64,000 nt of DNA from contig NZ_QJSP01000011.1 in NCBI RefSeq assembly GCF_003217475.1, forward strand, positions 124,001 to 188,000. The letters are read 5' to 3'. Source of the DNA: Williamsia limnetica. Lineage in GTDB: Bacteria > Actinomycetota > Actinomycetes > Mycobacteriales > Mycobacteriaceae. Of the stretch, positions 43,247-51,561 are shown piece after piece. Each line of letters begins with the position of its first letter. The first letter of the stretch is position 1. The position numbers and the translations under genes were made by a program. The notes below the pieces were generated by a model. The model did no database searches. It was not told the DNA's origin and saw only the letters and a program-made list of their open reading frames with translations.

Positions 43247-44863
43247 GTGAATCACCCCTATGGCGCGCCCACTGGTCCCGTCGCAAGCCCACCCAACGAT
43301 CGTAAGCAGATCGTCATCGTGCTTGCGGTGGTCGCGGCCCTGCTGCTGACCTTCCTCGGCATCGGTGCGGTGTATCTGTATTCCGGCTCGGCCAAGGTGA
43401 AGGCATCGCCGGCGCCCGAACTCCTCCTCGAAGCCGTCGACAGCAACGGTCTCGACCCGTTCGCGCCCTCGGTTGCGGTCAGCAATCGCCCCCTCGACGC
43501 CAACGCCCGCAACCTGGCGCCACAGGGCCCGGTCACCCCACGCGGCGTCCAGGCGGTCGAAGGCACGACCGCCGGCCTCTACGGCGGCACCGGCGAAGCC
43601 AGTTGCGACACCGCCGCGTTGGCCAACTTCCTGGCGAACAACCCGGGCAAGGCCGCGGCGTGGGCGAGCGTGTTCGGAATCGGCGTCGACCAGATTCCCT
43701 ACTACCTCGACACGCTGACACCCGTCGTGCTCACCCATGACACCTGGGTCACCAACTACAGCTACGAGAACGGCGTCGCGACGCCGTTCCAGTCGGTGCT
43801 ACAGGCCGGATCCGCCGTACTCGTCGACAGCTACGGCATCCCACGGGTGCGGTGCGCCTGCGGAAACCCGCTGTCACCACCCGCGGGCACCCCGTTGTCC
43901 GGTTACCGCACCGTGGGATCCCCGTGGGACTACTACGCACCTCGCCAGGTCGTCTACGTGAACTACCACAATGAGCACACGACGATCATCAACAACACGA
44001 CAACCGTTGTGGCCGCGCCGAATCCGGCTCCAGCGCCCGCCTCGCTGACCCTTCTCGACCTGAACACGCTGCAACCCCTGCTCCGCACTGTCGGCGGGAT
44101 CCTGAACCTGGCCGGGCTACCGCCACTGCAGGGCCCCTTGCCGACACCCGCGTCGCTGAACACCCCCTTCGTCAGTCCGGACCCCGAGGTGCAGACCGCG
44201 AACGGTGTCCAGGCCGACGGGCAGCCTGCCGAGAATGTCCTGCGCCAGGCCGCTGAAGCGACGGACTCCGAATCGTCGTCCGTGGCGGCAGCTGAATCCG
44301 CTGCCCCGCAGGAGGGTTCGCCGAGTGTCGACGCGAGCGCTCAAGCCCCGGTCGACCCGAGCGTCCCCGCTGCGCCGGGAGGAAGCAGCGCTGCGCAGGC
44401 ACCGCCGGCCCCGGCTGCTCCTGCAGCTCCGACCAGCGCCGCACCGACACCGACCGTGTTCACTGGCACCGGAGACATCGTCTCGACTCTGACGTTCACC
44501 GTGGATGGAACGCAGGTGAGTTGTTCGGTGTCCGACATGACCGCGCCGACGGCCGATCTCATCTGCACCGACGGTATCGCCCGCACGGTGTCGAGCAGTT
44601 ACCTGCAGACATCGTCGGTCACCTCCGAGACCGATGCGGTGGGTGTCTGGGCTGTTCCGCTGACCAGCAGCACCGGCGTCGACAAGGTGAGCGTGCTGTC
44701 CGCGGTGTGGACCCTCATCCCGACGCCGACGGTGCAAGCGCCCGCTCCCGCCCCGGCTCCTGCCACAGAGACGGCGCCGGCCGAGACCGCGACAACAGCC
44801 CCTGAGACGACAACGGAGACAACTGCTCCCACGTCCGACACGTCGGCGCCTGCGGTTCCTTGA
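43247..44863 (+). CDS. Membrane-anchored Pro/Ala-rich protein with DUF6777-like domain
   Basis: A 538-residue protein with a short cytosolic N-terminus and one membrane helix at about 22-45 ('IVIVLAVVAALLLTFLGIGAVYLY'-type, read in segments). An extracytoplasmic domain at ~55-245 has 'LYGGTGEASCDTAALANFLANNPGKAAAW', 'LTHDTWVTNYSYENGVATPFQSVLQAG' and 'GIPRVRCACGNPL', which I recall from DUF6777 proteins. Paired cysteines suggest disulfides. Long Pro/Ala/Ser/Thr linkers flank a second small domain (~400-490). No function is known. Confidence 0.8.
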   Translation: MNHPYGAPTGPVASPPNDRKQIVIVLAVVAALLLTFLGIGAVYLYSGSAKVKASPAPELLLEAVDSNGLDPFAPSVAVSNRPLDANARNLAPQGPVTPRGVQAVEGTTAGLYGGTGEASCDTAALANFLANNPGKAAAWASVFGIGVDQIPYYLDTLTPVVLTHDTWVTNYSYENGVATPFQSVLQAGSAVLVDSYGIPRVRCACGNPLSPPAGTPLSGYRTVGSPWDYYAPRQVVYVNYHNEHTTIINNTTTVVAAPNPAPAPASLTLLDLNTLQPLLRTVGGILNLAGLPPLQGPLPTPASLNTPFVSPDPEVQTANGVQADGQPAENVLRQAAEATDSESSSVAAAESAAPQEGSPSVDASAQAPVDPSVPAAPGGSSAAQAPPAPAAPAAPTSAAPTPTVFTGTGDIVSTLTFTVDGTQVSCSVSDMTAPTADLICTDGIARTVSSSYLQTSSVTSETDAVGVWAVPLTSSTGVDKVSVLSAVWTLIPTPTVQAPAPAPAPATETAPAETATTAPETTTETTAPTSDTSAPAVP

Positions 44864-44903
44864 TCGTCTGAGGCCGGCGCCGATCGCGGCGAGGCAGCAC
44901 CGA

Positions 44904-44966
44904 ATTCGGCCCCATATCGGGTGTGCGAGGGCAGATGTCCCTCGATCACTCGATATGGGGCCGAAT
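44904..44966. terminator. Long bidirectional hairpin
   Basis: The 20-nt left arm (44904-44923, beginning ATTCGGCCCC) pairs with the right arm (44947-44966, ending GGGGCCGAAT) with one G-U. An inner CGAGGG/CCCTCG stem lies in the loop (44926-44944). It lies between the convergent DUF6777-like and L,D-transpeptidase genes. Confidence 0.82.
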
Positions 44967-44983
44967 GTGGTGAAGAGTGTCGG

Positions 44984-46297
44984 TCAGCCGACCGGGGTCT
45001 GTCGCGATCCGGAGTTCTGCGGCGTCGTCGGGATGCCGGAGACATCCGGTGCGTCCTTCGGCGTCGCCGGCGCAGACTTCACGTCCGGCTCGCCCGCAAG
45101 CGCAGACATCGACTTCCAGGTCTCCCAGTCGTAGATCCAGTCGTAGATGTCGCCGTCTTCCTCCGACAACGGGATCCGGGTGTTGGTGACCTCTACCGGA
45201 TCTCCGTACATGGCGGTGGCGAAGTACTGCTCGGCGTTCTCCAGGGACAGGTTGATGCAGCCGTTGGTGACGTTCGACGAGCCCTGCACGCCAACGGTAT
45301 CCGGGTTCGCATGGATGAACTCACCGTTGTTGGAGATACGCACGGCGAAGCGCTCGCGGACGTTGAAATACCCGGCAGCGGGGTTGCTCATGTAGAAGTC
45401 TTCGTGCTTCTCGCTGACGACGTGGATGCCCGACCGCGTGACGTTGCGGTCGAGATCGCCCTCGCCGTAGCTGCACGGCAGGGTCATCAGCGTGTTGCCG
45501 TCGTTCTGGACCACGATCTGATGGGAATCGGCGTCCGCGATGACCACCTGGTTGCGGCCGATGACGAAGTCGCTGGTGACGTCGGCTTCGCCGTAGTAGC
45601 CGTCGCCGTGGTCGAGGCCGTAGAGCTTCGCGACCATCGAGACCTTGGTGCCCGGTTGGTAATAGTCCTTGGTCCGCCAGTGCACGCGTGACCCGCCGTC
45701 CTCGCCGAGCCAGGCCCAGCTGCCCTCGGTCTCGGGCGTGGTGGTGACCTTCAGAGCCTGCTCGACAGCTTTCTTGTCGGTGACGACCTCGTCGAACGTC
45801 AGGATGAGCGGTGTCGCGACACCGACTTCCTGGCCGTCGGCGAGGTTGACCACGAGTCCGATCTGGTTCTCCGGGGTCACCGTGCTGAAGGTGCCCGCGA
45901 CCGGTACCGGGCGACGGTCATTGCCTGTCGCCGAACCCGACCAGGTGTACTGGCCGCCGTAGCCGAGGGGCTCGGTGACGGTGAAGCTCGTGCGGTCCTC
46001 CGACATCACGCCGGTCACGACGCGGCCGTTGGCGTTGGTCAGCTGCACATCGGGGTTGAGCACGCCGTCGGCAACCTTGACCGACACCTCGACGATCGGG
46101 GAGGCATCAGGGGTGTCGAGCGGCGGGCTGTAGGACACGGTGGCATCGGGATCCGACGGCGCCTTGCTGCCCTGGGCCGAGTCACCGGACTTGTTGTCGC
46201 TGCTACATGCTGCTGCGGTCACTCCGGCCGCGCCCACGGCAAGAACCGTGAGGGCCGAGCGCCTGGACAGCATGAGGCGGTCACGGAAATCACTCAT
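44984..46297 (-). CDS. L,D-transpeptidase lipoprotein (LprQ/LdtMt5-like)
   Basis: A 437-residue exported enzyme that forms 3-3 cross-links in peptidoglycan. The N-terminus carries a Tat-like 'SRRSALTVLAVGAAGVTAAAC' with a lipobox Cys. Two Ig-like domains follow (about 50-150 and 155-255), then the YkuD domain with 'RFAVRISNNGEFIHANP' and the catalytic 'SSNVTNGCINLSLENAEQYF'. Downstream 'IYDWIYDWETWKSM' is the usual C-terminal cap. TAATGT lies 7 nt before the ATG. It sits beside murB, as lprQ (Rv0483) does in M. tuberculosis. Confidence 0.93.
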   Translation of the reverse strand: MSDFRDRLMLSRRSALTVLAVGAAGVTAAACSSDNKSGDSAQGSKAPSDPDATVSYSPPLDTPDASPIVEVSVKVADGVLNPDVQLTNANGRVVTGVMSEDRTSFTVTEPLGYGGQYTWSGSATGNDRRPVPVAGTFSTVTPENQIGLVVNLADGQEVGVATPLILTFDEVVTDKKAVEQALKVTTTPETEGSWAWLGEDGGSRVHWRTKDYYQPGTKVSMVAKLYGLDHGDGYYGEADVTSDFVIGRNQVVIADADSHQIVVQNDGNTLMTLPCSYGEGDLDRNVTRSGIHVVSEKHEDFYMSNPAAGYFNVRERFAVRISNNGEFIHANPDTVGVQGSSNVTNGCINLSLENAEQYFATAMYGDPVEVTNTRIPLSEEDGDIYDWIYDWETWKSMSALAGEPDVKSAPATPKDAPDVSGIPTTPQNSGSRQTPVG

Positions 46298-46375
46298 GCA
46301 CGAAACATTACCTGTAGGTACGATCTCAAGCCGCCGCCGAAGGTTGACGCCGGGGCCGCTACCAGCGCCGCAGCG

Positions 46376-47431
46376 TCACAGGGTGCATCCGACCAGCACA
46401 GGCTCGGGTTCGAGCCACAGCCCGAACCGTTCGTGAACTCCGTCACGAACCCGCTTGGCCAACTCCACGATGTCCTCCGCGCGAGCGTCGCCCCTGTTGG
46501 TGATGGCCAGTGAGTGTTTGGTCGACAGCCGCGCCGGCGCATCCGGATCCGGGAATCCCCTGGCGAAACCAGCACGCTCGATCAGCCAGCCGGCCGACAG
46601 TTTGACACCCAGATCGGCAGGGAACTGGGGAACTGTCGCCTCTGCTCCGAGCTCCTCGACGATCCTGGTCAGCACGGTCGGGAGGTGCTCCTGGGGAACG
46701 ATCGGATTGGTGAAGAACGAGCCGACGCTCCAGGTGTCATGGTCCTCGGGGTCGAGCACCATGCCTTTACCTGCACGTAGCGCCAGTACCGCCGCCCGCA
46801 CATCCGCCGCCGGCGCCCGCTCCCCCTCGGCCACGTTCAACGCTCCCGCGAGCTCTCGGTACCTGATCGGTTCGCTCAGACCATCCTCATGCAGTCGAAA
46901 CGACACCTGGACCACCAGTTCGTCGTTGCGGCGCTTGAGCCGGCTCGTGCGGTAGCCGAGTTCCAAGTCGCCGACGTCCACCCAGTTCAGGCCCCCCGAA
47001 CGGCGATCGAAGATCTGCACCGACCTCAACAGGGCCCCGACCTCCACGCCGTACGCCCCGACGTTCTGCACGGGGGTCGCGCCTGCGGCGCCCGGGATCC
47101 CGGACAGGCATTCGAGACCACCGAAGCCCCGCTCGATGCTCTCGGCGACCAGATCGTCCCAGTTCACTCCGGCCCCGGCGGTCACGTGGTCCGATCGCCA
47201 ATCAGTCTCGGTGTTCGCAATCTGCACCACCGTGCCGTCGAACCCGTCGTCGCTGATCACGAGGTTCGAACCGCCACCGACCAGCAGCACCGGCGTCCCG
47301 GCGGCGTCCAGGTCGCCGACGGTCTCGACGAGGGAGTCCGCGTCGGCGCAGCGGATGAAGTTCTTCGCGGGACCACCCACCCGCAGGGTGGTGATCTGCG
47401 ACAGCGGTAGGGAGTTGTCTTGTGTGACCAC
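46376..47431 (-). CDS. murB: UDP-N-acetylenolpyruvoylglucosamine reductase
   Basis: A 351-residue FAD enzyme that reduces UDP-GlcNAc-enolpyruvate to UDP-MurNAc in peptidoglycan synthesis. Motifs: 'LTTLRVGGPAKN'-type opening (here 'ITTLRVGGPA'), 'LLVGGGSNLVISDDGFDG', 'GLECLSGIPGAAGATPVQNVGAYG', the proton donor Ser in 'TWSVGSFFTNP', and 'AGWLIERAGFARG'. Upstream in-frame ATG (47455) and GTG (47464) exist but would overlap the divergent gene. The GTG at 47431 has TACCGT 6 nt upstream. Confidence 0.93.
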   Translation of the reverse strand: MVTQDNSLPLSQITTLRVGGPAKNFIRCADADSLVETVGDLDAAGTPVLLVGGGSNLVISDDGFDGTVVQIANTETDWRSDHVTAGAGVNWDDLVAESIERGFGGLECLSGIPGAAGATPVQNVGAYGVEVGALLRSVQIFDRRSGGLNWVDVGDLELGYRTSRLKRRNDELVVQVSFRLHEDGLSEPIRYRELAGALNVAEGERAPAADVRAAVLALRAGKGMVLDPEDHDTWSVGSFFTNPIVPQEHLPTVLTRIVEELGAEATVPQFPADLGVKLSAGWLIERAGFARGFPDPDAPARLSTKHSLAITNRGDARAEDIVELAKRVRDGVHERFGLWLEPEPVLVGCTL

Positions 47432-47437
47432 TCCGCA

Positions 47438-47447
47438 ACGGTAGCCT
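47438..47447. promoter_or_regulatory. Overlapping divergent -10 boxes of murB and DUF2505 gene
   Basis: The 10-nt stretch acggtagcct contains TACCGT for murB on the minus strand (47438-47443) and TAGCCT for the DUF2505 gene on the plus strand (47442-47447). Each is 6 nt from its start codon. They share two base pairs. Confidence 0.6.
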
Positions 47448-47453
47448 GCATTC

Positions 47454-47978
47454 ATGGCGACCAAGCTTCGGCATTCCCTCGACTTTTCCTGTCCCCCCGC
47501 TCAGTTCGCTGCGGCGGTGACCTCGGAGCAGTATTGGCACGATCTGGTCGCCAATGTCGCGGCCGATGTATCCGAACTGGAGTCGTTCACTGCGACCGAC
47601 GACGAGGTCCGGGTCGTCCTACAGCAGCGCATCCCCGAGAAGAACCTCCCATCGGTGGTCACGAAGATCCGCAAAGGTGACCTCGAGATCGCCCGCACGG
47701 TGGTGTGGTCGGTGACCGGGGGCGAGGTCGGCAACGGCACCTTTTCCGCAGTCGTCACCGGCGCCCCTGCGAAGGTCAACGGCACGCAGACCCTCGTCGC
47801 CGCCGGCACGGGAGCCCAGGTGATCTTCGAAGGATCTGTCGAGGTGTCGATTCCTCTCATCGGCGGAAAGATCGAGAAGCAGATCGCGAAAGAGGTGCAG
47901 GCGCTCATCGACGCAGAGCGCGACTACACGATCGCCTGGATCGGGCAGCAGGGATCAGCTGCACCGGACAGCCAGTGA
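47454..47978 (+). CDS. DUF2505 family protein, paralogue 1
   Basis: A 174-residue protein of the SRPBCC-like DUF2505 family: 'KLRHSLDFSCPPAQFAAAVTSEQYWHDL', 'EVRVVLQQRIPEKNLPSVVTKI', 'IEKQIAKEVQALIDAERDYTIAWI'. It probably binds a hydrophobic ligand; no enzymatic residue is recognised. It corresponds to Rv0481c by position. Leaderless -10 box 6 nt before the ATG. A second member follows 68 nt downstream. Confidence 0.84.
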   Translation: MATKLRHSLDFSCPPAQFAAAVTSEQYWHDLVANVAADVSELESFTATDDEVRVVLQQRIPEKNLPSVVTKIRKGDLEIARTVVWSVTGGEVGNGTFSAVVTGAPAKVNGTQTLVAAGTGAQVIFEGSVEVSIPLIGGKIEKQIAKEVQALIDAERDYTIAWIGQQGSAAPDSQ

Positions 47979-48033
47979 CCAGACAGCGGTGATCAGACAC
48001 CAGGGGCCTCCCAGTCGGGCGTTCCTGGCACGT

Positions 48034-48039
48034 TAGGCT
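48034..48039 (+). promoter_or_regulatory. -10 box of second DUF2505 gene (leaderless layout)
   Basis: TAGGCT, 7 nt before the ATG at 48047. Confidence 0.5.
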
Positions 48040-48046
48040 TTGCCCC

Positions 48047-48556
48047 ATGGCACGCCGTCTGTCCTACTCAGCCCGTTACCACCATCCCGCCGAGAAGGTC
48101 TACCAAGCTCTCTCGATGCGGGAATTCTGGGATGCGCAGATGGAAGAGTTCCGGAAGCTGACGCCGCAGTCCGAGATCGAGACCTACACGGTCGACGCCA
48201 ATGGCATCGATGTCGTCCTCAAGCAGGTGCTGCCACGCACCGAGCTGCCGGCAATCGCGCAGACGGTGATGTCGAAGGACATGGTCATCACCCGCAAAGA
48301 GGCGCTGGGCCCCTTCGACCCGGCGAACACCAAGGGCACCTACACCGCGTCGATCCCTGCGGGCCCTGGCAGTCTTACAGGCACGCAGGAACTCTTTCCG
48401 ACCGATACCGGCTGCACCATCCGGCGCACCACCGAGGTCAAGGTGTTCATCCCGTTCATCAACGGCAAACTCGAGCAGATGATGCTGGTGAACCTGGTCG
48501 ATCTGTTCCGCGGCGAGGCGGAATTCACCTCAGGGTGGATCGACGCCAACCTCTGA
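48047..48556 (+). CDS. DUF2505 family protein, paralogue 2
   Basis: A 169-residue paralogue of the preceding gene with the same layout: 'RLSYSARYHHPAEKVYQALSMREFWDAQ', 'IDVVLKQVLPRTELPAIAQTVM', 'TTEVKVFIPFINGKLEQMMLVNLVDLFRGEAEFTSGWI' (read in segments). Divergence between the two is substantial, so the duplication is old. It has its own leaderless promoter. Function unknown. Confidence 0.84.
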   Translation: MARRLSYSARYHHPAEKVYQALSMREFWDAQMEEFRKLTPQSEIETYTVDANGIDVVLKQVLPRTELPAIAQTVMSKDMVITRKEALGPFDPANTKGTYTASIPAGPGSLTGTQELFPTDTGCTIRRTTEVKVFIPFINGKLEQMMLVNLVDLFRGEAEFTSGWIDANL

Positions 48557-48671
48557 CGGGCCCCCTCGCGCCGGCAAGGCGAGCCGCCCCGACGGGACGA
48601 TCACGCGGGGCACCACCGGTATCAACCGGCTACGGCGGATAGACCGCTGGATCGCCCACCACAGTCAGATA

Positions 48672-49352
48672 ATGACGGCGCTGTCTGAGGCGACGACACC
48701 CCTGGCCGTCGACCTCGGATACGGCGCGCGACCGGACACCGCCCTCGAGTTGGCCGCCCGGCTCCGGGCGAAAGTGCCCGCCGTTCACCTCGTCGGCCTC
48801 GAGATCGACCCGGCCCGCGTGGTGCCTCCGCAGGAGGGAGTTCGCTTCGCCGTCGGCGGCTTCGAGCTGGCGGGACTGCGACCCCACCTCGTCCGGGCGT
48901 TCAACGTCTTACGCCAGTACGACGAATCGCAGGTCCCGGCCGCGTGGTCACGGATGCAGCGACAACTGACGCCCGGTGGGTTCATCGTCGAGGGCACCTG
49001 CGACGAACTGGGCCGCCGGTGCTGCTGGATACTGCTCGACGAACACCGCCCGCTGACATTCACGCTCGCCTGGGATCCGCTGCACTCTTCGCGACCCTCC
49101 GACCTCGCCGAGCGCCTGCCGAAAGCGCTGATACACCGCAACGTCCCCGGCGAACCCGTCCACCAGTTGATCCGCGCCTTGGACCGCTGCTGGGACATCG
49201 CGGCCCCGTTGGCGCCGTTCGGTCCGCGCCAACGGTGGATCCGAACGCTGGAGTTGTTGCCGGACAACGGCTTCCACGCTCTCCCTGACAGGCGCCGACA
49301 CCGCGACAACATCGTGACAGTCCCGTGGGAACAGGTCGCCCCGAACCCCTGA
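48672..49352 (+). CDS. Class I SAM-dependent methyltransferase-like protein
   Basis: From the first canonical start this is 226 residues: 'AVDLGYGARPDTALELAARL' (SAM-binding GxG region), 'VGLEIDPARV', 'VRAFNVLRQYDESQV', 'LTPGGFIVEGTCDELGRR'. The family normally has an N-terminal 'RGTTG.NRLRR.DRW' segment. That segment is encoded in frame just upstream (48606-48656), yet no ATG, GTG or TTG lies in frame before it. The true protein is probably ~24 residues longer through an unusual start, or the upstream part has lost its start. Substrate unknown. Confidence 0.78.
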   Translation: MTALSEATTPLAVDLGYGARPDTALELAARLRAKVPAVHLVGLEIDPARVVPPQEGVRFAVGGFELAGLRPHLVRAFNVLRQYDESQVPAAWSRMQRQLTPGGFIVEGTCDELGRRCCWILLDEHRPLTFTLAWDPLHSSRPSDLAERLPKALIHRNVPGEPVHQLIRALDRCWDIAAPLAPFGPRQRWIRTLELLPDNGFHALPDRRRHRDNIVTVPWEQVAPNP

Positions 49353-49411
49353 GTCCGGTCAACGCACACGTGAGCCACGTCGTCGGCGGCCGACGGCACG
49401 AGGAACGGTCG

Positions 49412-49417
49412 TAGGCT
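49412..49417 (+). promoter_or_regulatory. -10 box of nitrilase-like gene (leaderless layout)
   Basis: TAGGCT, 6 nt before the ATG at 49424, with no Shine-Dalgarno. Confidence 0.55.
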
Positions 49418-49423
49418 GGTCTC

Positions 49424-50254
49424 ATGCGTATCGCCTTGGCCCAGATCTCCAGCGGCACCGATCCCGATGAGAACATCGCGCTGGTCGCCGAGCAGACGTC
49501 CGCGGCGGCAGCGCTGGGTGCCGAGCTGGTGATCTTCCCCGAGGCGACCATGTGCCGGTTCGGAGTGCAGCTCGGACCGATCGCGCAGCCTCTCGATGGA
49601 CCCTGGGCGCAGGCAGTCGGTCAGATCGCCACCGACAACGCGGTGTCGGTCGTTGCCGGGATGTTCACTCCCGGCGATGGCGGACGCGTGCGGAACACAC
49701 TCGTCGCCGCAGGCCCCGACGGCGCGATCTCCGGCTACGACAAGATCCACCTGTACGACGCGTTCGGTTTCGAAGAGTCCCGCACGGTCCAAGCAGGCGA
49801 TCGCCCACACGCGTTTCGAGTCGGCGAGATCACGGTCGGCACCGCCACCTGCTACGACATCCGGTTTCCGACGCTGTTCACCGCACTGGCCGATGGGGGC
49901 GCCACCCTCATCGTCGTCCCGACGTCGTGGGGTTCGGGTCCGGGCAAACTCGAGCAGTGGCGGACGCTTGCCGCCGCCAGGGCCCTCGACAGCGGTTGCT
50001 TCGTCGCAGCGGTCGGTCAAGCCGTCCCGAACGACCCCCAGGTCGCCGAGTCTTCCGCCCCCACCGGTATCGGACATTCCATCCTGGCCGGGCCGTTCGG
50101 CACGGTGCATACCGAGTTGGGTGAACAATCCGAGCTCGCGGTTGTCGATCTCGACTTCGGTGAGGTCGACCGGGCCCGGGCATCGATTGCGGTGTTGTCC
50201 AACAGGCGGGATGTGAATTCCGCTGCGATGACCTGCGCCGACTCCGATACTTAG
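49424..50254 (+). CDS. Carbon-nitrogen hydrolase (nitrilase superfamily; Rv0480c-like)
   Basis: A 276-residue amidase-fold enzyme with the E-K-C triad: Glu in 'LVIFPEATMCRF', Lys in 'YDKIHLYDAFGFEES' and Cys in 'GTATCYDIRFPTLF'. The 'HLYDAFGF' and 'CYDIRFP' contexts resemble omega-amidase/deaminated-glutathione amidase-type branches. The physiological substrate is not known. It is cytosolic and matches the position of Rv0480c. Confidence 0.92.
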   Translation: MRIALAQISSGTDPDENIALVAEQTSAAAALGAELVIFPEATMCRFGVQLGPIAQPLDGPWAQAVGQIATDNAVSVVAGMFTPGDGGRVRNTLVAAGPDGAISGYDKIHLYDAFGFEESRTVQAGDRPHAFRVGEITVGTATCYDIRFPTLFTALADGGATLIVVPTSWGSGPGKLEQWRTLAAARALDSGCFVAAVGQAVPNDPQVAESSAPTGIGHSILAGPFGTVHTELGEQSELAVVDLDFGEVDRARASIAVLSNRRDVNSAAMTCADSDT

Positions 50255-50300
50255 CGAACTCTTACCATTTACGTCGTCCCACCAGGCATGATCGACGGTG

Positions 50301-51485
50301 ATGAATAACCGCGAAGATGCCGAATCCAACCCGGCCGGGGGGCCGCCTGACTCAACTGCCGGTCCCGCCGAGGGATCCGATCCGACCACACCGGCAGCCC
50401 CTGCCGACCCCACCCCACCGGGTGCGAAGACGCCGGGGATAGCCCAGAATCAGGCTGATGACCCCAGTCCAGCCACGGACCAGTTCGCGCCGGTCCCGCC
50501 CGGCTCGATACCACAGGCCTATACGCAGGAGCGTCACGACACCGCGCAACTCGAGGTGCCCCCGGACGATGGACGCCCCGACGGCTTCGCGCCGTACTCG
50601 GGTCCCCCTACCGACGGCCCACCGCCCGACGGTTTCGGCCCAGGTGGCGGTGGGGTGTCCCCGCAGCGCCCGAAACGGCGGAAAGGCTTGATCGCGGGAG
50701 TGGTCGCCCTCAGCATCGTGCTGTTGCTGGTGATCTCGGGGGTCGGCAGCGAGCTGTACCTGCGCAGCAAGGCAAAAGACTGCATGGAACAGTCGTTCGG
50801 TCAGCTCACCGGCGCCTCGACCTCGGTCTCCCTGAGCAAACAACCCATGCTGTTCCAGTGGGTCTCCGGCAAGATCCCCTACGTCCAGGTCGACACCAGC
50901 GACGAGGGCGACTCCGACATGAAGCTGCATGCCAGGGGTGACGACATCACCACCGGTGACAACACCACGACCATCGGTGGGCTCAAGGGTGAGGGATACG
51001 TCCCGTTCGGCCGGATCATGGAACTGAGCCAGCAGGACACCACCACGCAACCGACCACACCCAGTCCCGATCAGGGTGGTGGTCTGAGCGGGCTCCTCGG
51101 TTCGATGGGCGGCGGCATGACCGTCGAGTCGGTCACCGGCAACGCCGCGGCCGGCACGGTCACCCTCAAGGCCAGCTTCTCACTGCTGGGCATCCCGATT
51201 CCCGCCGAGACCGAGCTCAAGCCGATCACGCAGAACGGCAAGCTGACGTTCGAGGTGGTCAACGCCAGTGCGCTGACCCTCGGAATACCCAACTCGTGGG
51301 CGCAGACCCTGGTCGATCAGGTCAGCGCCGGCATGTTCCCGCCGCTGTTCGACGACGTCAACTTCGACAGGCTGAGCGTCTCCGACAAGGGCGTCGAGTT
51401 CGCGTTCTCCGGCAACGACATCGCGTTGACCCAGGAGAATGTCGGCGCCTCGGATTCGAACGCCGAGACCTGCAGCGTCGTCTGA
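50301..51485 (+). CDS. DUF2993 (LmeA-like) anchored protein
   Basis: A 394-residue protein. The first ~130 residues are Pro-rich and disordered ('DSTAGPAEGSDPTTPAAPADP'). A membrane helix lies at ~133-155 ('GLIAGVVALSIVLLLVISGVG'). An extracytoplasmic DUF2993 domain (~160-394) begins 'CMEQSFGQLTGASTSVSLSKQPMLFQ'. LmeA in mycobacteria is a lipid-acting periplasmic protein needed for lipomannan; the same role here is inference. A GTG at 50298 is an alternative start. Position matches Rv0479c. Confidence 0.85.
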   Translation: MNNREDAESNPAGGPPDSTAGPAEGSDPTTPAAPADPTPPGAKTPGIAQNQADDPSPATDQFAPVPPGSIPQAYTQERHDTAQLEVPPDDGRPDGFAPYSGPPTDGPPPDGFGPGGGGVSPQRPKRRKGLIAGVVALSIVLLLVISGVGSELYLRSKAKDCMEQSFGQLTGASTSVSLSKQPMLFQWVSGKIPYVQVDTSDEGDSDMKLHARGDDITTGDNTTTIGGLKGEGYVPFGRIMELSQQDTTTQPTTPSPDQGGGLSGLLGSMGGGMTVESVTGNAAAGTVTLKASFSLLGIPIPAETELKPITQNGKLTFEVVNASALTLGIPNSWAQTLVDQVSAGMFPPLFDDVNFDRLSVSDKGVEFAFSGNDIALTQENVGASDSNAETCSVV

Positions 51486-51497
51486 AGCCGCACCCGT

Positions 51498-51537
51498 TTT
51501 GCGCCGCCCATCCGCTAGTGCGGGTGGGCGGCGCAAA
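51498..51537. terminator. Terminator between DUF2993 and purU genes
   Basis: TTTGCGCCGCCCA (51498-51510) pairs with TGGGCGGCGCAAA (51525-51537), extended by CCGC/GCGG around a TAGT loop and followed by TTT. Convergent gene ends. Confidence 0.88.
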
Positions 51538-51561
51538 TTTGGGTAGTTGGTAACGCCCTGA

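Noticed and set aside
47432-47464. Longer murB start (ATG 47455 or GTG 47464)
   Set aside because: It would overlap the divergent DUF2505 start; the GTG at 47431 has a correctly spaced -10 box and gives a normal MurB N-terminus.
48785-50413. A 542-codon minus-strand ORF across methyltransferase and nitrilase genes
   Set aside because: Antisense to two well-supported genes; low-complexity Arg/Gly-rich translation with no recognisable motif.
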